Source of the DNA: Viridibacterium silvisoli
GTDB lineage: Bacteria; Pseudomonadota; Gammaproteobacteria; Burkholderiales; Rhodocyclaceae
NCBI RefSeq assembly: GCF_036017035.1
Contig: NZ_JAYXHS010000001.1
Location: 682,001-746,000, forward strand
Direction of reading: 5' to 3'
Length of the DNA: 64,000 nucleotides
Shown here piece after piece: positions 53,550-62,445 of this stretch. Numbering within the stretch: position 1 is the stretch's first letter; the number at the start of each line of letters is the position of its first letter. The translations under genes and the position numbers were made by a program. The notes beneath the pieces are model-generated. The model was given only the letters and a program-made list of their open reading frames with translations. It was not told the origin of the DNA and did no database searches.

Positions 53550-54296
53550 CTAGGCCAGGCCTTCGACGTGACGTGCCAGGCGCTCCGGCAAACCAGCCCC
53601 GCGGATCTTTGCGGCCGTCGTCGCGTAGTCATATGGCACGCGGAAAAAACTCAGGCGGCAGCGCGCACGGTCAAACAAGGCGTACCGCGCACCGACCTGA
53701 CCGTCACGCGGCTGGCCACAGGAGCCAACAATCGCCAGCCAGTGACGATGCGAAGGCAAGGGGATCGCCACGTCTTCGCGCGGCCGGATCGGCGAAAAAC
53801 AGCCCTGCTCGCCCGCGTAGTAGATCGCCGGATCGTGCACATGTCCGCTGAATACCCAGTGCGTACCTGCCACGCGCAGGCTGCGTGCAGCGGCATCGCC
53901 GTCGTAGATGTAGGTCCAGTTCTCGGGGGCAGCGGCGCTGGCGTGCACCCAGGTCATGTCGTCTTCCTGCAGCAGAAGCGGCAGATCGGCAAGGAAGCGT
54001 AGCTGCGGCACATCCAGCTGGGCGCGCGTCCACAGCACTGATTGCTGCGCCACTTCGTTCATGGTGCCGGCGAGGTTCAAGGCAATGGCGTTATCGTGAT
54101 TGCCAAGTACGGCAAGATCGCCACGCGCCAGACCTTGCTGAATGCGCTCGAGAACCGCAACCGGGTCCGGGCCGTAACCAACGAGGTCGCCAAGATATAT
54201 GTGACGGTCGGCGCCTTGCGCCGCGGCATGCGCGAGAACGGCATCAAGCGCCTCGATATTGCTGTGGATGTCGGCAATCAATGCGTACTTCGTCAC
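53550..54296 (-). CDS. Metallophosphoesterase
   Basis: 248 residues from a GTG start at 54296. The phosphoesterase metal motifs are complete: YALIADIHSN, LGDLVGYGPDP, VLGNHDNAI, and GHVHDPAIY. It belongs to the YfcE/MJ0936-like group of small cytoplasmic phosphodiesterases whose substrate is unknown. The ATG at 54365 is in frame, but it lies within the terminator of the upstream transporter gene, so it is rejected as the start. Minus strand, monocistronic. Confidence 0.88.
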   Translation of the reverse strand: MTKYALIADIHSNIEALDAVLAHAAAQGADRHIYLGDLVGYGPDPVAVLERIQQGLARGDLAVLGNHDNAIALNLAGTMNEVAQQSVLWTRAQLDVPQLRFLADLPLLLQEDDMTWVHASAAAPENWTYIYDGDAAARSLRVAGTHWVFSGHVHDPAIYYAGEQGCFSPIRPREDVAIPLPSHRHWLAIVGSCGQPRDGQVGARYALFDRARCRLSFFRVPYDYATTAAKIRGAGLPERLARHVEGLA

Positions 54297-54340
54297 TGCA
54301 CACGGCCCGGCAAGAGAAAAGGGAAAAGACTCTAAAAGAA

Positions 54341-54365
54341 ATGGCCCGCAGGACATGCGGGCCAT
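54341..54365 (-). terminator. Terminator of the MHS permease gene
   Basis: Perfect 10-bp inverted repeat ATGGCCCGCA / TGCGGGCCAT with loop GGACA. On the minus strand it is followed by TTCTTTT, giving a T-rich tail. It lies just downstream of the permease stop. Confidence 0.8.
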
Positions 54366-54410
54366 CGCGCTACGCCGTCACCGGCTGCCGCCCGCAGGCG
54401 GCTCCATAGT

Positions 54411-56054
54411 TCAGGTGTGATGAATATCGCGATCCTTGGTTTCCGGCAGGAACAGCGTGCCGATGATCGCCGTGGCAACGGCTACGACGATCGGATACCA
54501 CAGACCGTAATACACATCCCCGGTCGCCGCAACCATGGCGAAGGCGGTGGTAGGCAGGAAGCCACCAAACCAGCCATTGCCGATGTGATACGGCAGGGAC
54601 ATCGAGGTGTAGCGGATCTTCGCCGGGAACAGCTCGACCAGCCAGGCCGCGATCGGACCGTAAACCAGCGTGACATAGATCACCAGCACGGTCAGCAACA
54701 CCCACACGGTCAGCTTGTCGATCTTGGCCGGATCAGCCTTGTCGGGATAGCCCGCATCCTTCAAGGCCGTGCCGAGCGCCTTGTTGAACGCATCGCTCTT
54801 GGCCTTGGCATCCTCTTTCGACAGACCCTTGCCTTCGTAGCCTTCGATGACGACCTCGCCCACCTTGATCTGCGAAACCGAGCCTGGCGCAGCAGCTACG
54901 TTCACATAGTTCACCGACTTCTTGGCCAGCGTGCTCTTGGCGATATCGCAGGAGCTGATGAATTTGGCCTTGCCGACGGGGTCGAACTGGAAGGAGCAGC
55001 TGGCCGGGTCAGCCACGACGGAGACCGGCGCCTTCTCCTGGGCTGCGTGCAGGTCCGGATTACCGGCCGCGGCAATACCCTTGAAGATCGGGAAGTAGGT
55101 CAGCGCCGCGATGATGCAGCCGAACATGATGATGGGCTTGCGACCGATCTTGTCCGACAGCGAGCCGAAGACGATGAAGAACGGCGTACCCGCAAGCAAC
55201 GCAGCCGCAATCAGCAGGTTGGCCGTAGTCGCGTCGATCTTGAGTGTCTGCGTCAGGAAGAACAAGGCATAGAACTGCCCCGTGTACCAGACGACCGCCT
55301 GACCGGCTGTTGCGCCAAACAGCGCCAGCAACACGATCTTGAGGTTGCTCCAGCGACCGAACGACTCGGTCAGTGGCGCCTTGGACGCCTTGCCTTCAGC
55401 CTTCATGCGGGCGAACACCGGTGACTCGGAGAGTTGCATACGGATCCACACCGAGATGCCAAGCAGCACGATGGACAACAGGAACGGAATGCGCCAGCCC
55501 CAGGCATCGAACTCCTCCGGCGACAAGACGGTGCGCACACCAAGAATCACCAGCAGGGACAGGAACAGGCCAAGCGTAGCCGTCGTCTGGATCCAGCTCG
55601 TGAAGAACCCGCGCTTGCCCTGCGGCGCATGCTCTGCCACATACGTTGCCGCGCCTCCGTACTCACCGCCGAGCGCCAGACCTTGCAGCAGGCGTAGCGA
55701 GATGAGGATGATGGGCGCCGCGACGCCGATGCTGGCGTACGAGGGCAACAGGCCGACCACAAAGGTCGACAGGCCCATGATGAGGATGGTGACGAGGAAG
55801 GTGTACTTGCGACCGATCAGGTCACCCAGGCGGCCGAAGAAGATCGCGCCGAAGGGACGTACTGCAAAACCGGCAGCGAACGCCAGCAGTGCAAAAATGA
55901 ATGCGGTCGTGTCATTCACGCCGGAAAAGAACTGCTTGGCGATGACGGCCGCCAGCGAACCATACAGATAGAAGTCGTACCACTCGAACACGGTACCGAG
56001 TGAGGACGCAAAGATAACCGTGCGCTCCTCCTTGGTGATGCCTGCTTGCGCCAT
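54411..56054 (-). CDS. MHS-family MFS transporter with large periplasmic-type insertion
   Basis: 547 residues; typical MHS permeases are about 430-460. The MFS core has RPFGAIFFGRLGDLIGRK and a second basic-loop motif GSLSDKIGRK, and is of the proline/betaine/alpha-ketoglutarate type. The extra length is a soluble insertion at about 330-447, after TM9 or TM10, rich in Lys and Asp with a pair of Cys (353 and 369). Such long MHS permeases are known in betaproteobacteria. Substrates in this class are carboxylates or betaines; none is specified here. A terminator follows. Confidence 0.9.
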   Translation of the reverse strand: MAQAGITKEERTVIFASSLGTVFEWYDFYLYGSLAAVIAKQFFSGVNDTTAFIFALLAFAAGFAVRPFGAIFFGRLGDLIGRKYTFLVTILIMGLSTFVVGLLPSYASIGVAAPIILISLRLLQGLALGGEYGGAATYVAEHAPQGKRGFFTSWIQTTATLGLFLSLLVILGVRTVLSPEEFDAWGWRIPFLLSIVLLGISVWIRMQLSESPVFARMKAEGKASKAPLTESFGRWSNLKIVLLALFGATAGQAVVWYTGQFYALFFLTQTLKIDATTANLLIAAALLAGTPFFIVFGSLSDKIGRKPIIMFGCIIAALTYFPIFKGIAAAGNPDLHAAQEKAPVSVVADPASCSFQFDPVGKAKFISSCDIAKSTLAKKSVNYVNVAAAPGSVSQIKVGEVVIEGYEGKGLSKEDAKAKSDAFNKALGTALKDAGYPDKADPAKIDKLTVWVLLTVLVIYVTLVYGPIAAWLVELFPAKIRYTSMSLPYHIGNGWFGGFLPTTAFAMVAATGDVYYGLWYPIVVAVATAIIGTLFLPETKDRDIHHT

Positions 56055-56400
56055 AAAGATCTCCTCCTTGTTGTATTGCGATCGGGCTGCGGATCAATTG
56101 AAGGATTTGTTGAGCTGATCCTGCACAACCCCAGCAGCAGCCTAGGAGCGCTGGCTTACGGTCAACTTACGCGTTCAGCATGCGGTGCAGCATTTACAGG
56201 CACCCTACAAGCTTCATGGCTCGGGCAGCACTCGATGCAGCGCCTTGCTGCATTGCGCGAGCCCGCGCTCAATCAATGTCCCGCCTGGCACGCTGGCCGA
56301 CCATCGACACCCTATAATAGGGCTGGCCTGCCGGCCGATGCCGACTGGTCAAGCGCTGCACTTTTCGCGGTTTCCCGCACGCACACCCGCCCCGATGCCC
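56055..56400. other. Intergenic region upstream of ferredoxin operon
   Basis: 346 bases between the divergent permease and ferredoxin starts. A perfect TATAAT at 56313-56318 lies about 80 bases before the ferredoxin ATG, but no good -35 box is found 16-18 bases upstream. A long open frame crosses this region without coding character. Confidence 0.4.
56313..56318 (+). promoter_or_regulatory. Candidate -10 box of the ferredoxin operon
   Basis: Consensus TATAAT reading CCTATAATAGGG. The position relative to the ferredoxin-hydrolase-GST operon is suitable. No -35 match supports it. Confidence 0.35.
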
Positions 56401-56712
56401 ATGAGCCAATATTTCAAGCACCACGTTTTCTTCTGCTGCAACCAGCGCCAGCCGCCCGACAGCTGCTGCAACAACCAGGGCGCCAGCGAATTGCAGGCCT
56501 ACGCCAAGAGTCGCATCTCGGCGCTCGGCCTCAAGGGCAAGGGCAACATCCGCATCAACAAGGCTGGTTGCCTGGATCGTTGCGACGATGGCCCGGTGCT
56601 CGTGGTATACCCGGACGGTGTCTGGTACACCTACGTCGACCAGGCAGATATCGACGAGATCATCAGCGAACACCTGCAGCACGGGCGCATCGTGGAGCGG
56701 CTGAAGATATGA
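56401..56712 (+). CDS. Thioredoxin-like [2Fe-2S] ferredoxin
   Basis: 103 residues: SQYFKHHVFFCCNQRQPPDSCCNNQGA, with the second Cys pair in KAGCLDRCDDGPV, spaced as in Shethna-type thioredoxin-fold [2Fe-2S] proteins, then VVYPDGVWYTYVD. The cluster would have four Cys ligands drawn from these pairs. The start ATG 56401 gives MSQYFKHH; ATG 56395 is an alternative adding two residues. The stop overlaps the next gene (ATGA at 56709), so the two are coupled. Confidence 0.88.
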   Translation: MSQYFKHHVFFCCNQRQPPDSCCNNQGASELQAYAKSRISALGLKGKGNIRINKAGCLDRCDDGPVLVVYPDGVWYTYVDQADIDEIISEHLQHGRIVERLKI

Positions 56713-57386
56713 CAACAGCACCAGTGCCGGGCGCGGCGAACTCACAACTGGTCGCCGGCCCTGTCGGCAACATCGAAGTCATCATCGATACACCCTCCAC
56801 GCCCCGTGGCATTGCGCTGGTGACTCATCCTCACCCCTTGTTTGGCGGCGCCAATACCAACAAGGTTGCCTACACCCTGGCGCGCGCGCTGCGCGACCTC
56901 GGCTACGTGGCCTTGCGGCCGAATTTTCGCGGTGTCGGCAAGACCGCAGGCGAACACGACAATGGCAAGGGCGAGACCGAAGACATGCTGGCCGTGCTCG
57001 CCTGGGCGAAGCAGCACTGGCCCGAGCTGGCGAGCCAACCCGTACTGCTCGCCGGTTTCTCGTTTGGTGCCTATGTGCAGACGCGCGTCGCGCTGCGCCT
57101 GGTCGAGGCAGGCCAGCCCGCCCGACGGCTGATCCTGGTCGGCACTGCGGCAGGCCATGTGGAAGGTGCGCGACAGTACGACACCGGCGCTGTCGCAGCC
57201 GACACCCTGGTCATCCACGGCTCAAAGGATGAGACCGTGCCACTGCAGAACGTGCTTGCTTGGGCGGAGCCGCTGGAGTTGCCGGTCGTCGTCGTCGCCG
57301 GTGCCGATCATTTCTTTCATGGTCGTCTGCAGAACATCCGCGACATCATCAATCGTGCCATGCGCAACGAGGAGCAGGCCGCATGA
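56709..57386 (+). CDS. Alpha/beta hydrolase
   Basis: 225 residues. The family start VTHPHPLFGGANTNKVAYTLARAL and nucleophile elbow GFSFGAYV are present, then LVIHGSKDETVPLQNV (Asp) and GADHFFHGRL (His), completing a Ser-Asp-His triad. It is a small cytoplasmic hydrolase often annotated as a CocE/dienelactone hydrolase-like protein; its substrate is unknown. It is coupled on both sides by ATGA overlaps (ferredoxin and GST). Confidence 0.9.
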   Translation: MTTAPVPGAANSQLVAGPVGNIEVIIDTPSTPRGIALVTHPHPLFGGANTNKVAYTLARALRDLGYVALRPNFRGVGKTAGEHDNGKGETEDMLAVLAWAKQHWPELASQPVLLAGFSFGAYVQTRVALRLVEAGQPARRLILVGTAAGHVEGARQYDTGAVAADTLVIHGSKDETVPLQNVLAWAEPLELPVVVVAGADHFFHGRLQNIRDIINRAMRNEEQAA

Positions 57387-58003
57387 AACTCATTGGCTCG
57401 CTGACCAGCCCCTACGTGCGCAAGATCCGCGTCATGCTGCTGGAGAAGAATCTGCCCTTCGATCTGGTCATCGATTCGCCGTGGGAGCCGAGCACTCACG
57501 TGTCCGACTTCAACCCGCTGGGCAAGGTGCCGGCACTGGTGACTGACGAAGGCGAAACCCTGTTCGATTCGAACATTCTCGCCGAGTACATCGAACTGCT
57601 GGATGTCGCGCCGCCTCATGCGCCGAAGTTCCTGCCTGCAGACCGCGCAGCAGCCCTGCGCATACGGCAACTGGTCATGCTGGCCGACGGCATCGCCGAT
57701 GCAGGTGTTGCCGTCTTCCTCGAGATTAAACGCCCCGTCGACCATCAAGACGCCAACTGGCTCGCACGCCAGCACGGCAAGATCTTGCGTGGCCTTGCAG
57801 CGCTGGAGAGCCGCGCCAGCGCGAGCACCTGGCTCGCCGGCGAAGAGATGAGCCTGGCCGACATCGCCCTCGGTTGCGTACTGCTGTGGCTCGATATCCG
57901 CGTCAGTACGCTCAAGTGGCGCGATGATCATCCGGCGCTGAGCCGCCTCGTCGCGACACTCTCCGCACGTCCAAGCTTCCAGAACACCATTCCACCCGCA
58001 TAG
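57383..58003 (+). CDS. Glutathione S-transferase, YibF-like
   Basis: 206 residues. Thioredoxin-like N-terminal domain: KLIGSLTSPYVRKIRVMLLEK, FNPLGKVPALVTDEG and LFDSNILAEYIE; helical C-terminal domain with WLAGEEMSLADIALG. This matches E. coli YibF-type GSTs, with glutathione-binding residues (VPALV, DS) kept. The substrate is unknown. It is coupled to the hydrolase gene by ATGA, and DUF2059 follows after 19 bases. Confidence 0.92.
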   Translation: MKLIGSLTSPYVRKIRVMLLEKNLPFDLVIDSPWEPSTHVSDFNPLGKVPALVTDEGETLFDSNILAEYIELLDVAPPHAPKFLPADRAAALRIRQLVMLADGIADAGVAVFLEIKRPVDHQDANWLARQHGKILRGLAALESRASASTWLAGEEMSLADIALGCVLLWLDIRVSTLKWRDDHPALSRLVATLSARPSFQNTIPPA

Positions 58004-58022
58004 CCCCCAACCGGAGAACGCC

Positions 58023-58613
58023 ATGCCTCGTACCGCCAAGACCTCTCGCCCGCTGCGCCCGGCGCTGCTGGCAACCCTGCTGGCAGCTCTGTTGCTCAAC
58101 CTCGCGCCGGCACACGCAGATGAGCTGACTGCGGAAAAGAAAGCCGACATCCTCAAGCTGCTGAGTGCCAACGGCACCGAGCGCGTCGTCGACTCCCTAT
58201 CAACAATGGTGACGCAGAGTTACATGCAGTCATTGCGCAATTGCACCAACTGCTCGCCGAAGATTCCCGACGTCGTGCGCAACGAGACCCGCAGCGTGCT
58301 GGCAAGCCATATGCGCGGCGACGGCGGCTTGCTCGATCGGCAAGTCCCCATCTACAGCGCGCATTTCACGCATGCCGAGGTCAAACAGCTGCTGGCCTTC
58401 TACAACACGGCCGTGGGCAAGAAGCTGGTCTCGCAGTCGGGAGACGTCACACGCGGCAGCATCCAGGCCAGCCAGGAATGGCTCAACGGCCTGGCGCCAG
58501 AGATCCGCGAGCGGGTCGATGTCGCGCTGACCAAGGGCGGTATCAAGCCACCGCAGCCCGGCACACCCCCACCCAGCGTGATGCAGCCGCCCGCGCAGCA
58601 ATCCGGACGCTGA
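58023..58613 (+). CDS. DUF2059 domain-containing secreted protein
   Basis: 196 residues with a signal peptide (LLATLLAALLLNLAPAHA) and the DUF2059 pattern in FTHAEVKQLLAFYNTAVGKKLVSQSG. The C-terminus is Pro/Gln-rich. A Cys pair (NCTNC) occurs after the first helix. The fold is helical and the role unknown; related proteins are periplasmic. It may belong to the ferredoxin-hydrolase-GST transcript. Confidence 0.85.
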   Translation: MPRTAKTSRPLRPALLATLLAALLLNLAPAHADELTAEKKADILKLLSANGTERVVDSLSTMVTQSYMQSLRNCTNCSPKIPDVVRNETRSVLASHMRGDGGLLDRQVPIYSAHFTHAEVKQLLAFYNTAVGKKLVSQSGDVTRGSIQASQEWLNGLAPEIRERVDVALTKGGIKPPQPGTPPPSVMQPPAQQSGR

Positions 58614-58655
58614 GCCCGATCCAGCCAGCCCCTCGCCAAGGAGAAAGGCACGTCG

Positions 58656-58985
58656 ATGCTGCCCAATTCTGTCCTGATGGTCCTGACCACCGTGCCGGAT
58701 GCCGACACGGCACAAAAAATTGCTCGCTCGCTCGTGGAACGTCGGCTCGCTGCCTGTGTCAACATCCTCGCGCCTTGTCAGTCGATCTACAACTGGCAGG
58801 GCTCGGTGGAAGACTCGAACGAAATCCCGATGCTGATCAAGACCACTGCGGCGCGCTATGGCATGCTCGAAGCAGCGATCACGGCACTGCATCCCCATGA
58901 AGTGCCGGAAATCGTTGCCCTGCCCTTGTCGCACGGATTGCCGGAATACCTTGGCTGGGTGGTTGCCGAAACACAGCCCGACTGA
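58656..58985 (+). CDS. cutA: Divalent-cation tolerance protein CutA
   Basis: 109 residues with the CutA1 pattern: TVPDADTAQKIARSLVERRLAACVNIL, SIYNWQGSVEDSNEIPMLIKT and HPHEVPEIVALPL. CutA forms a stable trimer related to PII proteins; a role in copper or divalent-metal tolerance is reported for E. coli. It lies about 100 bases upstream of dsbD, a common proteobacterial linkage. AAGGAG precedes the ATG. Confidence 0.96.
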   Translation: MLPNSVLMVLTTVPDADTAQKIARSLVERRLAACVNILAPCQSIYNWQGSVEDSNEIPMLIKTTAARYGMLEAAITALHPHEVPEIVALPLSHGLPEYLGWVVAETQPD

Positions 58986-59081
58986 GGCGTCAGGATTGGG
59001 CACACACTTGAGTCTGCATCGCCAATAACAATACAGATCCTGGGCGCAGACCGTCTGCGCAGCTATCAGCTCATCCCTTAC

Positions 59082-60929
59082 ATGTCCGCATTACGCTTCC
59101 TGTTTGCCTGTCTCCTCAGCCTGGGGCTGCTGTTTCAAAGCCATGCCGCTCTCGCCGCCGCCGAAGAGCCGCTCCCGCCCGAACAGGCTTTCGCCATGAC
59201 GGCGTCGCTGATCGACGAGCACACGGCCGAGATCCGCTTCAATATCGCGCCCGGCTACTATCTCTACCTGAACAAGTTCAAGTACGCCACCGAGCCAGGC
59301 GGCCCGGTCAGCAGCGCGCCGCAGTACCCTCAAGGCGAAGAGCACGAAGACAAGTTCTTCGGCAAGCAAACCATCTTCCGCAATGCACTTGTCATTCGCC
59401 TGCCGGTCGATCTGCCCGAGGCCAGCGGCAAGACAGCACAGATCATCGTGACCGCCCAAGGCTGCACCGAGCGACTGGGTGTCTGCTATCCGCCCAACGA
59501 CTTCGCGGCAGATCTCAAGCTCGTCAATATGAGCGTGATCAAGCCCGATGCCAGCGCCCCGCGCAGCGGCCTGCTCGGCGATCTTGACGGCAACGCACAC
59601 GCCCGGATGGATCGCCCGATCGACGCGCCACAAGGCAACACATCCGCCGCAGTAGCGGCCGTCGAAGACGATACGGAAAGCATTGCCGACCTGCTGCGCG
59701 CCGGCAATGTCCTGCCCGTCCTGCTGAGCTTCTTCGGCTTCGGCTTGTTGCTGGCCTTCACGCCCTGCATGCTGCCGATGATCCCCATCCTGTCCGGCAT
59801 CATCGTCGGCCATGGCGAGGACATCAGCCGCCAACGCGCGCTTCGACTGAGCAGCGCCTATGTCGTTGGCATGTCCTTGACCTACGCCGCAGCAGGCGTG
59901 GCGGCTGGCATGTCCGGTACCCTGTTGAGCACCTGGCTGCAGAACATCTGGGTACTCGGCGCCTTTGCGCTGATCTTTGTCGTACTGGCGCTGTCGATGT
60001 TCGACGTCTTCACGCTGCAACTGCCTTCCGGCTTGCAAGCGCGCCTGTCAGGTCTCGCCAATCAGCAGAGTGGTTCGGCGTGGGGTGTGGCCGTCATGGG
60101 TGCCTTGTCGGCCCTGATCGTCGGCCCCTGCATGGCCGCGCCACTGGCCGGCACCCTGCTGTTCATCGCACAGACCGGCAATGCCTCGCTTGGCGGCATG
60201 GCGCTGTTCGCGCTTGCCATCGGCATGGGCACACCCTTGATCGCCATTGGCGTCATGGCCCGCCACTGGCTGCCAAGGCCTGGCCCCTGGATGGATGGCG
60301 TGAAGCAATTCTTCGGCATCGTGCTGCTCGGCACTGCGCTATGGCTGGTCGCGCCGGTCCTGCCCCCCGCCGTAGCGTGGAGCTTGCTGGCCACCCTGAT
60401 CGTGCTGGCCGGCTGGCTGATGTGGCGCAACACCCGCAGCTTGCGCGGCGCCAATGGCCGCCGGGTGGGCGCGCTTCTCGCCGGCGCCTTGCTGGTGACT
60501 GGCGCAGCCGTGCTGATTGGTGGCCTGCTTCGCCCGAACACCCTGTCCAGCCTGAATGGCAATGGACAGGAACCGCCCTTCGCGCCTGTCCGCAGCGTGG
60601 CAGAACTCGACAGCAGTATTGCTGCATCCGGCAAACCGGTCATGCTGGATTTCTACGCGGACTGGTGCGTGAGCTGCAAGGAGATGGAGCATTACACCTT
60701 CAGCGACCCGCGCGTCGCAGCGCAGCTGGCAGGCTTCACGCTGCTGCGCGCCGACGTGACGAAGAACAATGCCGATGACCGCGCCCTGCTCAAGCGCTTC
60801 GGCCTGTTCGGCCCGCCGGGCATCATTTTCTTCGACGCCAATGGGCAGGAGCGCAAGGATGTTCGCGTGATCGGCTACCAGCGTGCGGAGCGCTTCAGCA
60901 AGGTGCTGACACAGGTGCAGACAAAATGA
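59082..60929 (+). CDS. dsbD: Protein-disulfide reductase DsbD
   Basis: 615 residues. Signal peptide (1-26); periplasmic alpha domain (about 27-155) with Cys128 and Cys135 (GCTERLGVCYPP); eight-helix membrane domain (about 205-475) with FTPCMLPMIPI and GPCMAAPLAG; periplasmic thioredoxin-like gamma domain with DWCVSCKEME (Cys529, Cys532). It passes electrons from cytoplasmic thioredoxin to periplasmic DsbC, DsbG and cytochrome c maturation. All six redox cysteines are present. Its stop overlaps the RidA-like start (ATGA). Confidence 0.97.
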   Translation: MSALRFLFACLLSLGLLFQSHAALAAAEEPLPPEQAFAMTASLIDEHTAEIRFNIAPGYYLYLNKFKYATEPGGPVSSAPQYPQGEEHEDKFFGKQTIFRNALVIRLPVDLPEASGKTAQIIVTAQGCTERLGVCYPPNDFAADLKLVNMSVIKPDASAPRSGLLGDLDGNAHARMDRPIDAPQGNTSAAVAAVEDDTESIADLLRAGNVLPVLLSFFGFGLLLAFTPCMLPMIPILSGIIVGHGEDISRQRALRLSSAYVVGMSLTYAAAGVAAGMSGTLLSTWLQNIWVLGAFALIFVVLALSMFDVFTLQLPSGLQARLSGLANQQSGSAWGVAVMGALSALIVGPCMAAPLAGTLLFIAQTGNASLGGMALFALAIGMGTPLIAIGVMARHWLPRPGPWMDGVKQFFGIVLLGTALWLVAPVLPPAVAWSLLATLIVLAGWLMWRNTRSLRGANGRRVGALLAGALLVTGAAVLIGGLLRPNTLSSLNGNGQEPPFAPVRSVAELDSSIAASGKPVMLDFYADWCVSCKEMEHYTFSDPRVAAQLAGFTLLRADVTKNNADDRALLKRFGLFGPPGIIFFDANGQERKDVRVIGYQRAERFSKVLTQVQTK

Positions 60930-61276
60930 TCGAACGTCTCGGCAGCACCCCGCGCTACGCGGATGCGACGATCTTCAACGGACTCGTCCACGCAGTGGAA
61001 GTCCCGGCGAGCGAGGACGGCGACATCGCCAGCCAGATGCAAAGCCTGCTCGCGGCACTTGAGCGCACGCTCATCGCCGCGCGCTCAGGCAAGGATGGTC
61101 TGCTCATGGCCACGGTCTATCTGACCGACATGGCCGATTACGACGGCATGAACCGGATCTGGGAAAGCTGGCTGCCGGCAGGCGCGGCGCCAGCACGCGC
61201 TTGCGTGAAAGTGGCCGGACTGGCGCGGCCCGGCTGGCGTGTGGAGATCGCGGCGACAGCAGCAACTACCGCCTGA
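60926..61276 (+). CDS. RidA/YjgF family protein
   Basis: 116 residues with the YjgF fold: YADATIFNGLVHAVEVP, SLLAALERTLIAARSGKDGLLMATVYLTD and the C-terminal APARACVKVAGLARPG with the Arg used for carboxylate binding in RidA. RidA hydrolyses reactive enamine intermediates; here no amino-acid enzyme is nearby, so it is either RidA-like or a divergent paralogue. It is coupled to dsbD by ATGA. Confidence 0.85.
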   Translation: MIERLGSTPRYADATIFNGLVHAVEVPASEDGDIASQMQSLLAALERTLIAARSGKDGLLMATVYLTDMADYDGMNRIWESWLPAGAAPARACVKVAGLARPGWRVEIAATAATTA

Positions 61277-61279
61277 ACA

Positions 61280-62197
61280 CTACAAGTACAAAGCCCCTTC
61301 ACCTATCACCACCGCCGTGCCGCCCACGCGGATGGCCGTGATCTGGCCATTGGCCTTGTCGGCCTCGATGTAGAGCTGGCTCGGGCGCCCCATGTCGTAG
61401 CCCTGCCAGACCTCCCAGCGGAAACTGCCATCGCGCGCCGGCTCGCGCACGGCAAGATAGCCCGCCAGTGCGGCGGCGGCGGCGCCAGTTGCCGGATCTT
61501 CATAGAAGCCGAACGATGGTGAGAAGACGCGCACGTGCAGCCGCGCACGCTCAACCGGGTCGCGGACGAAAACACAAATCGAACCGGCCCAGCTGTTTGC
61601 AGCCCACATGTTGTAGGACGACATGTCGAGCTGGATGTTGGACAAGCTCGGCAGCCGTTCGAGCGGCACGAAATGGAATGGCACGCCACAGCTCACGGCA
61701 TCCGGCCCCGTCGGGCCGTCGAGCACATCCTCGGGCAACAAACCCACAATGCCAGCAAGGATTTCGGACGATAGCGGCGGCCCGAACTGCGGCAGGATGG
61801 CCGTAGAGAACTGGCAGAACACTGGCTTGCCATCGCGTACTTCGATGCGGATCGGTACTGGCCCGACGCCTTCGAAGAAGGTGAACTCGTTGATGCCCTC
61901 GGTCAGCGGAATCAAGCCCTGGCTGGCCAGCACATGGGCCGTGCCGAGCGTGGGATGACCCGCAAACGGTAATTCCTTGGCCGGCGCAAAGATGCGGACA
62001 CGGCAGCTATTGCCTTCACGCGGCCCGCAAACAAAGGCTGTTTCGGAAAGATTGAACTCGCGCGCAATGCGCTGCATGTCCGCGTCGGACAAGCCATCGC
62101 CGCCAGGAAAAACAGCCAGAGGGTTGCCGCTGAAGGTTTCGCGGGTAAACACATCTGCAATGAAATATTTATGCTGGCGCTTCTCTGAAGGCTTCAT
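61280..62197 (-). CDS. PhzF family isomerase-like protein
   Basis: 305 residues with two-domain PhzF/diaminopimelate-epimerase fold: YFIADVFTRETFSGNPLAVF, FNLSETAFVCGP including the catalytic Glu, and FAGHPTLGTAHVL; C-terminal FGFYEDPATGAAAAALAGYL. PhzF acts in phenazine synthesis, but most homologues, including this one without phz neighbours, have unknown substrates. Three bases separate its stop from that of the convergent RidA-like gene. Confidence 0.93.
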   Translation of the reverse strand: MKPSEKRQHKYFIADVFTRETFSGNPLAVFPGGDGLSDADMQRIAREFNLSETAFVCGPREGNSCRVRIFAPAKELPFAGHPTLGTAHVLASQGLIPLTEGINEFTFFEGVGPVPIRIEVRDGKPVFCQFSTAILPQFGPPLSSEILAGIVGLLPEDVLDGPTGPDAVSCGVPFHFVPLERLPSLSNIQLDMSSYNMWAANSWAGSICVFVRDPVERARLHVRVFSPSFGFYEDPATGAAAAALAGYLAVREPARDGSFRWEVWQGYDMGRPSQLYIEADKANGQITAIRVGGTAVVIGEGALYL

Positions 62198-62445
62198 GGC
62201 ATCCCGTTGTACTGATTTTCGTACGCGCCAGCAGTATCTGACAGCTACCTGATCGCGACGCGGCCTGTTTCACTGCGCTTCTATTGCCCTGTGCCTGAGA
62301 GGGTTTTATCCGATCGCACGGCCATTGCAAAGTGTTTTCAAAGGTTTTTGCCAGTCGCGTGTGGAAAAGCTGCACGCTTGCCCCGGGGGGCTTAAAATAG
62401 GGGGCTCCGCTCGACACGAGCGCTGTACCCGTCCGGTCGCCACGC

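Noticed and set aside
54297..54365. Upstream ATG for the metallophosphoesterase
   Set aside because: It lies inside the terminator hairpin of the permease; the phosphoesterase fold begins at GTG 54296.
56046..56708. Upstream extension of the hydrolase frame
   Set aside because: The frame is open back to 56046 but overlaps the ferredoxin gene in another frame; hydrolase homology and an ATGA coupling start at 56709.
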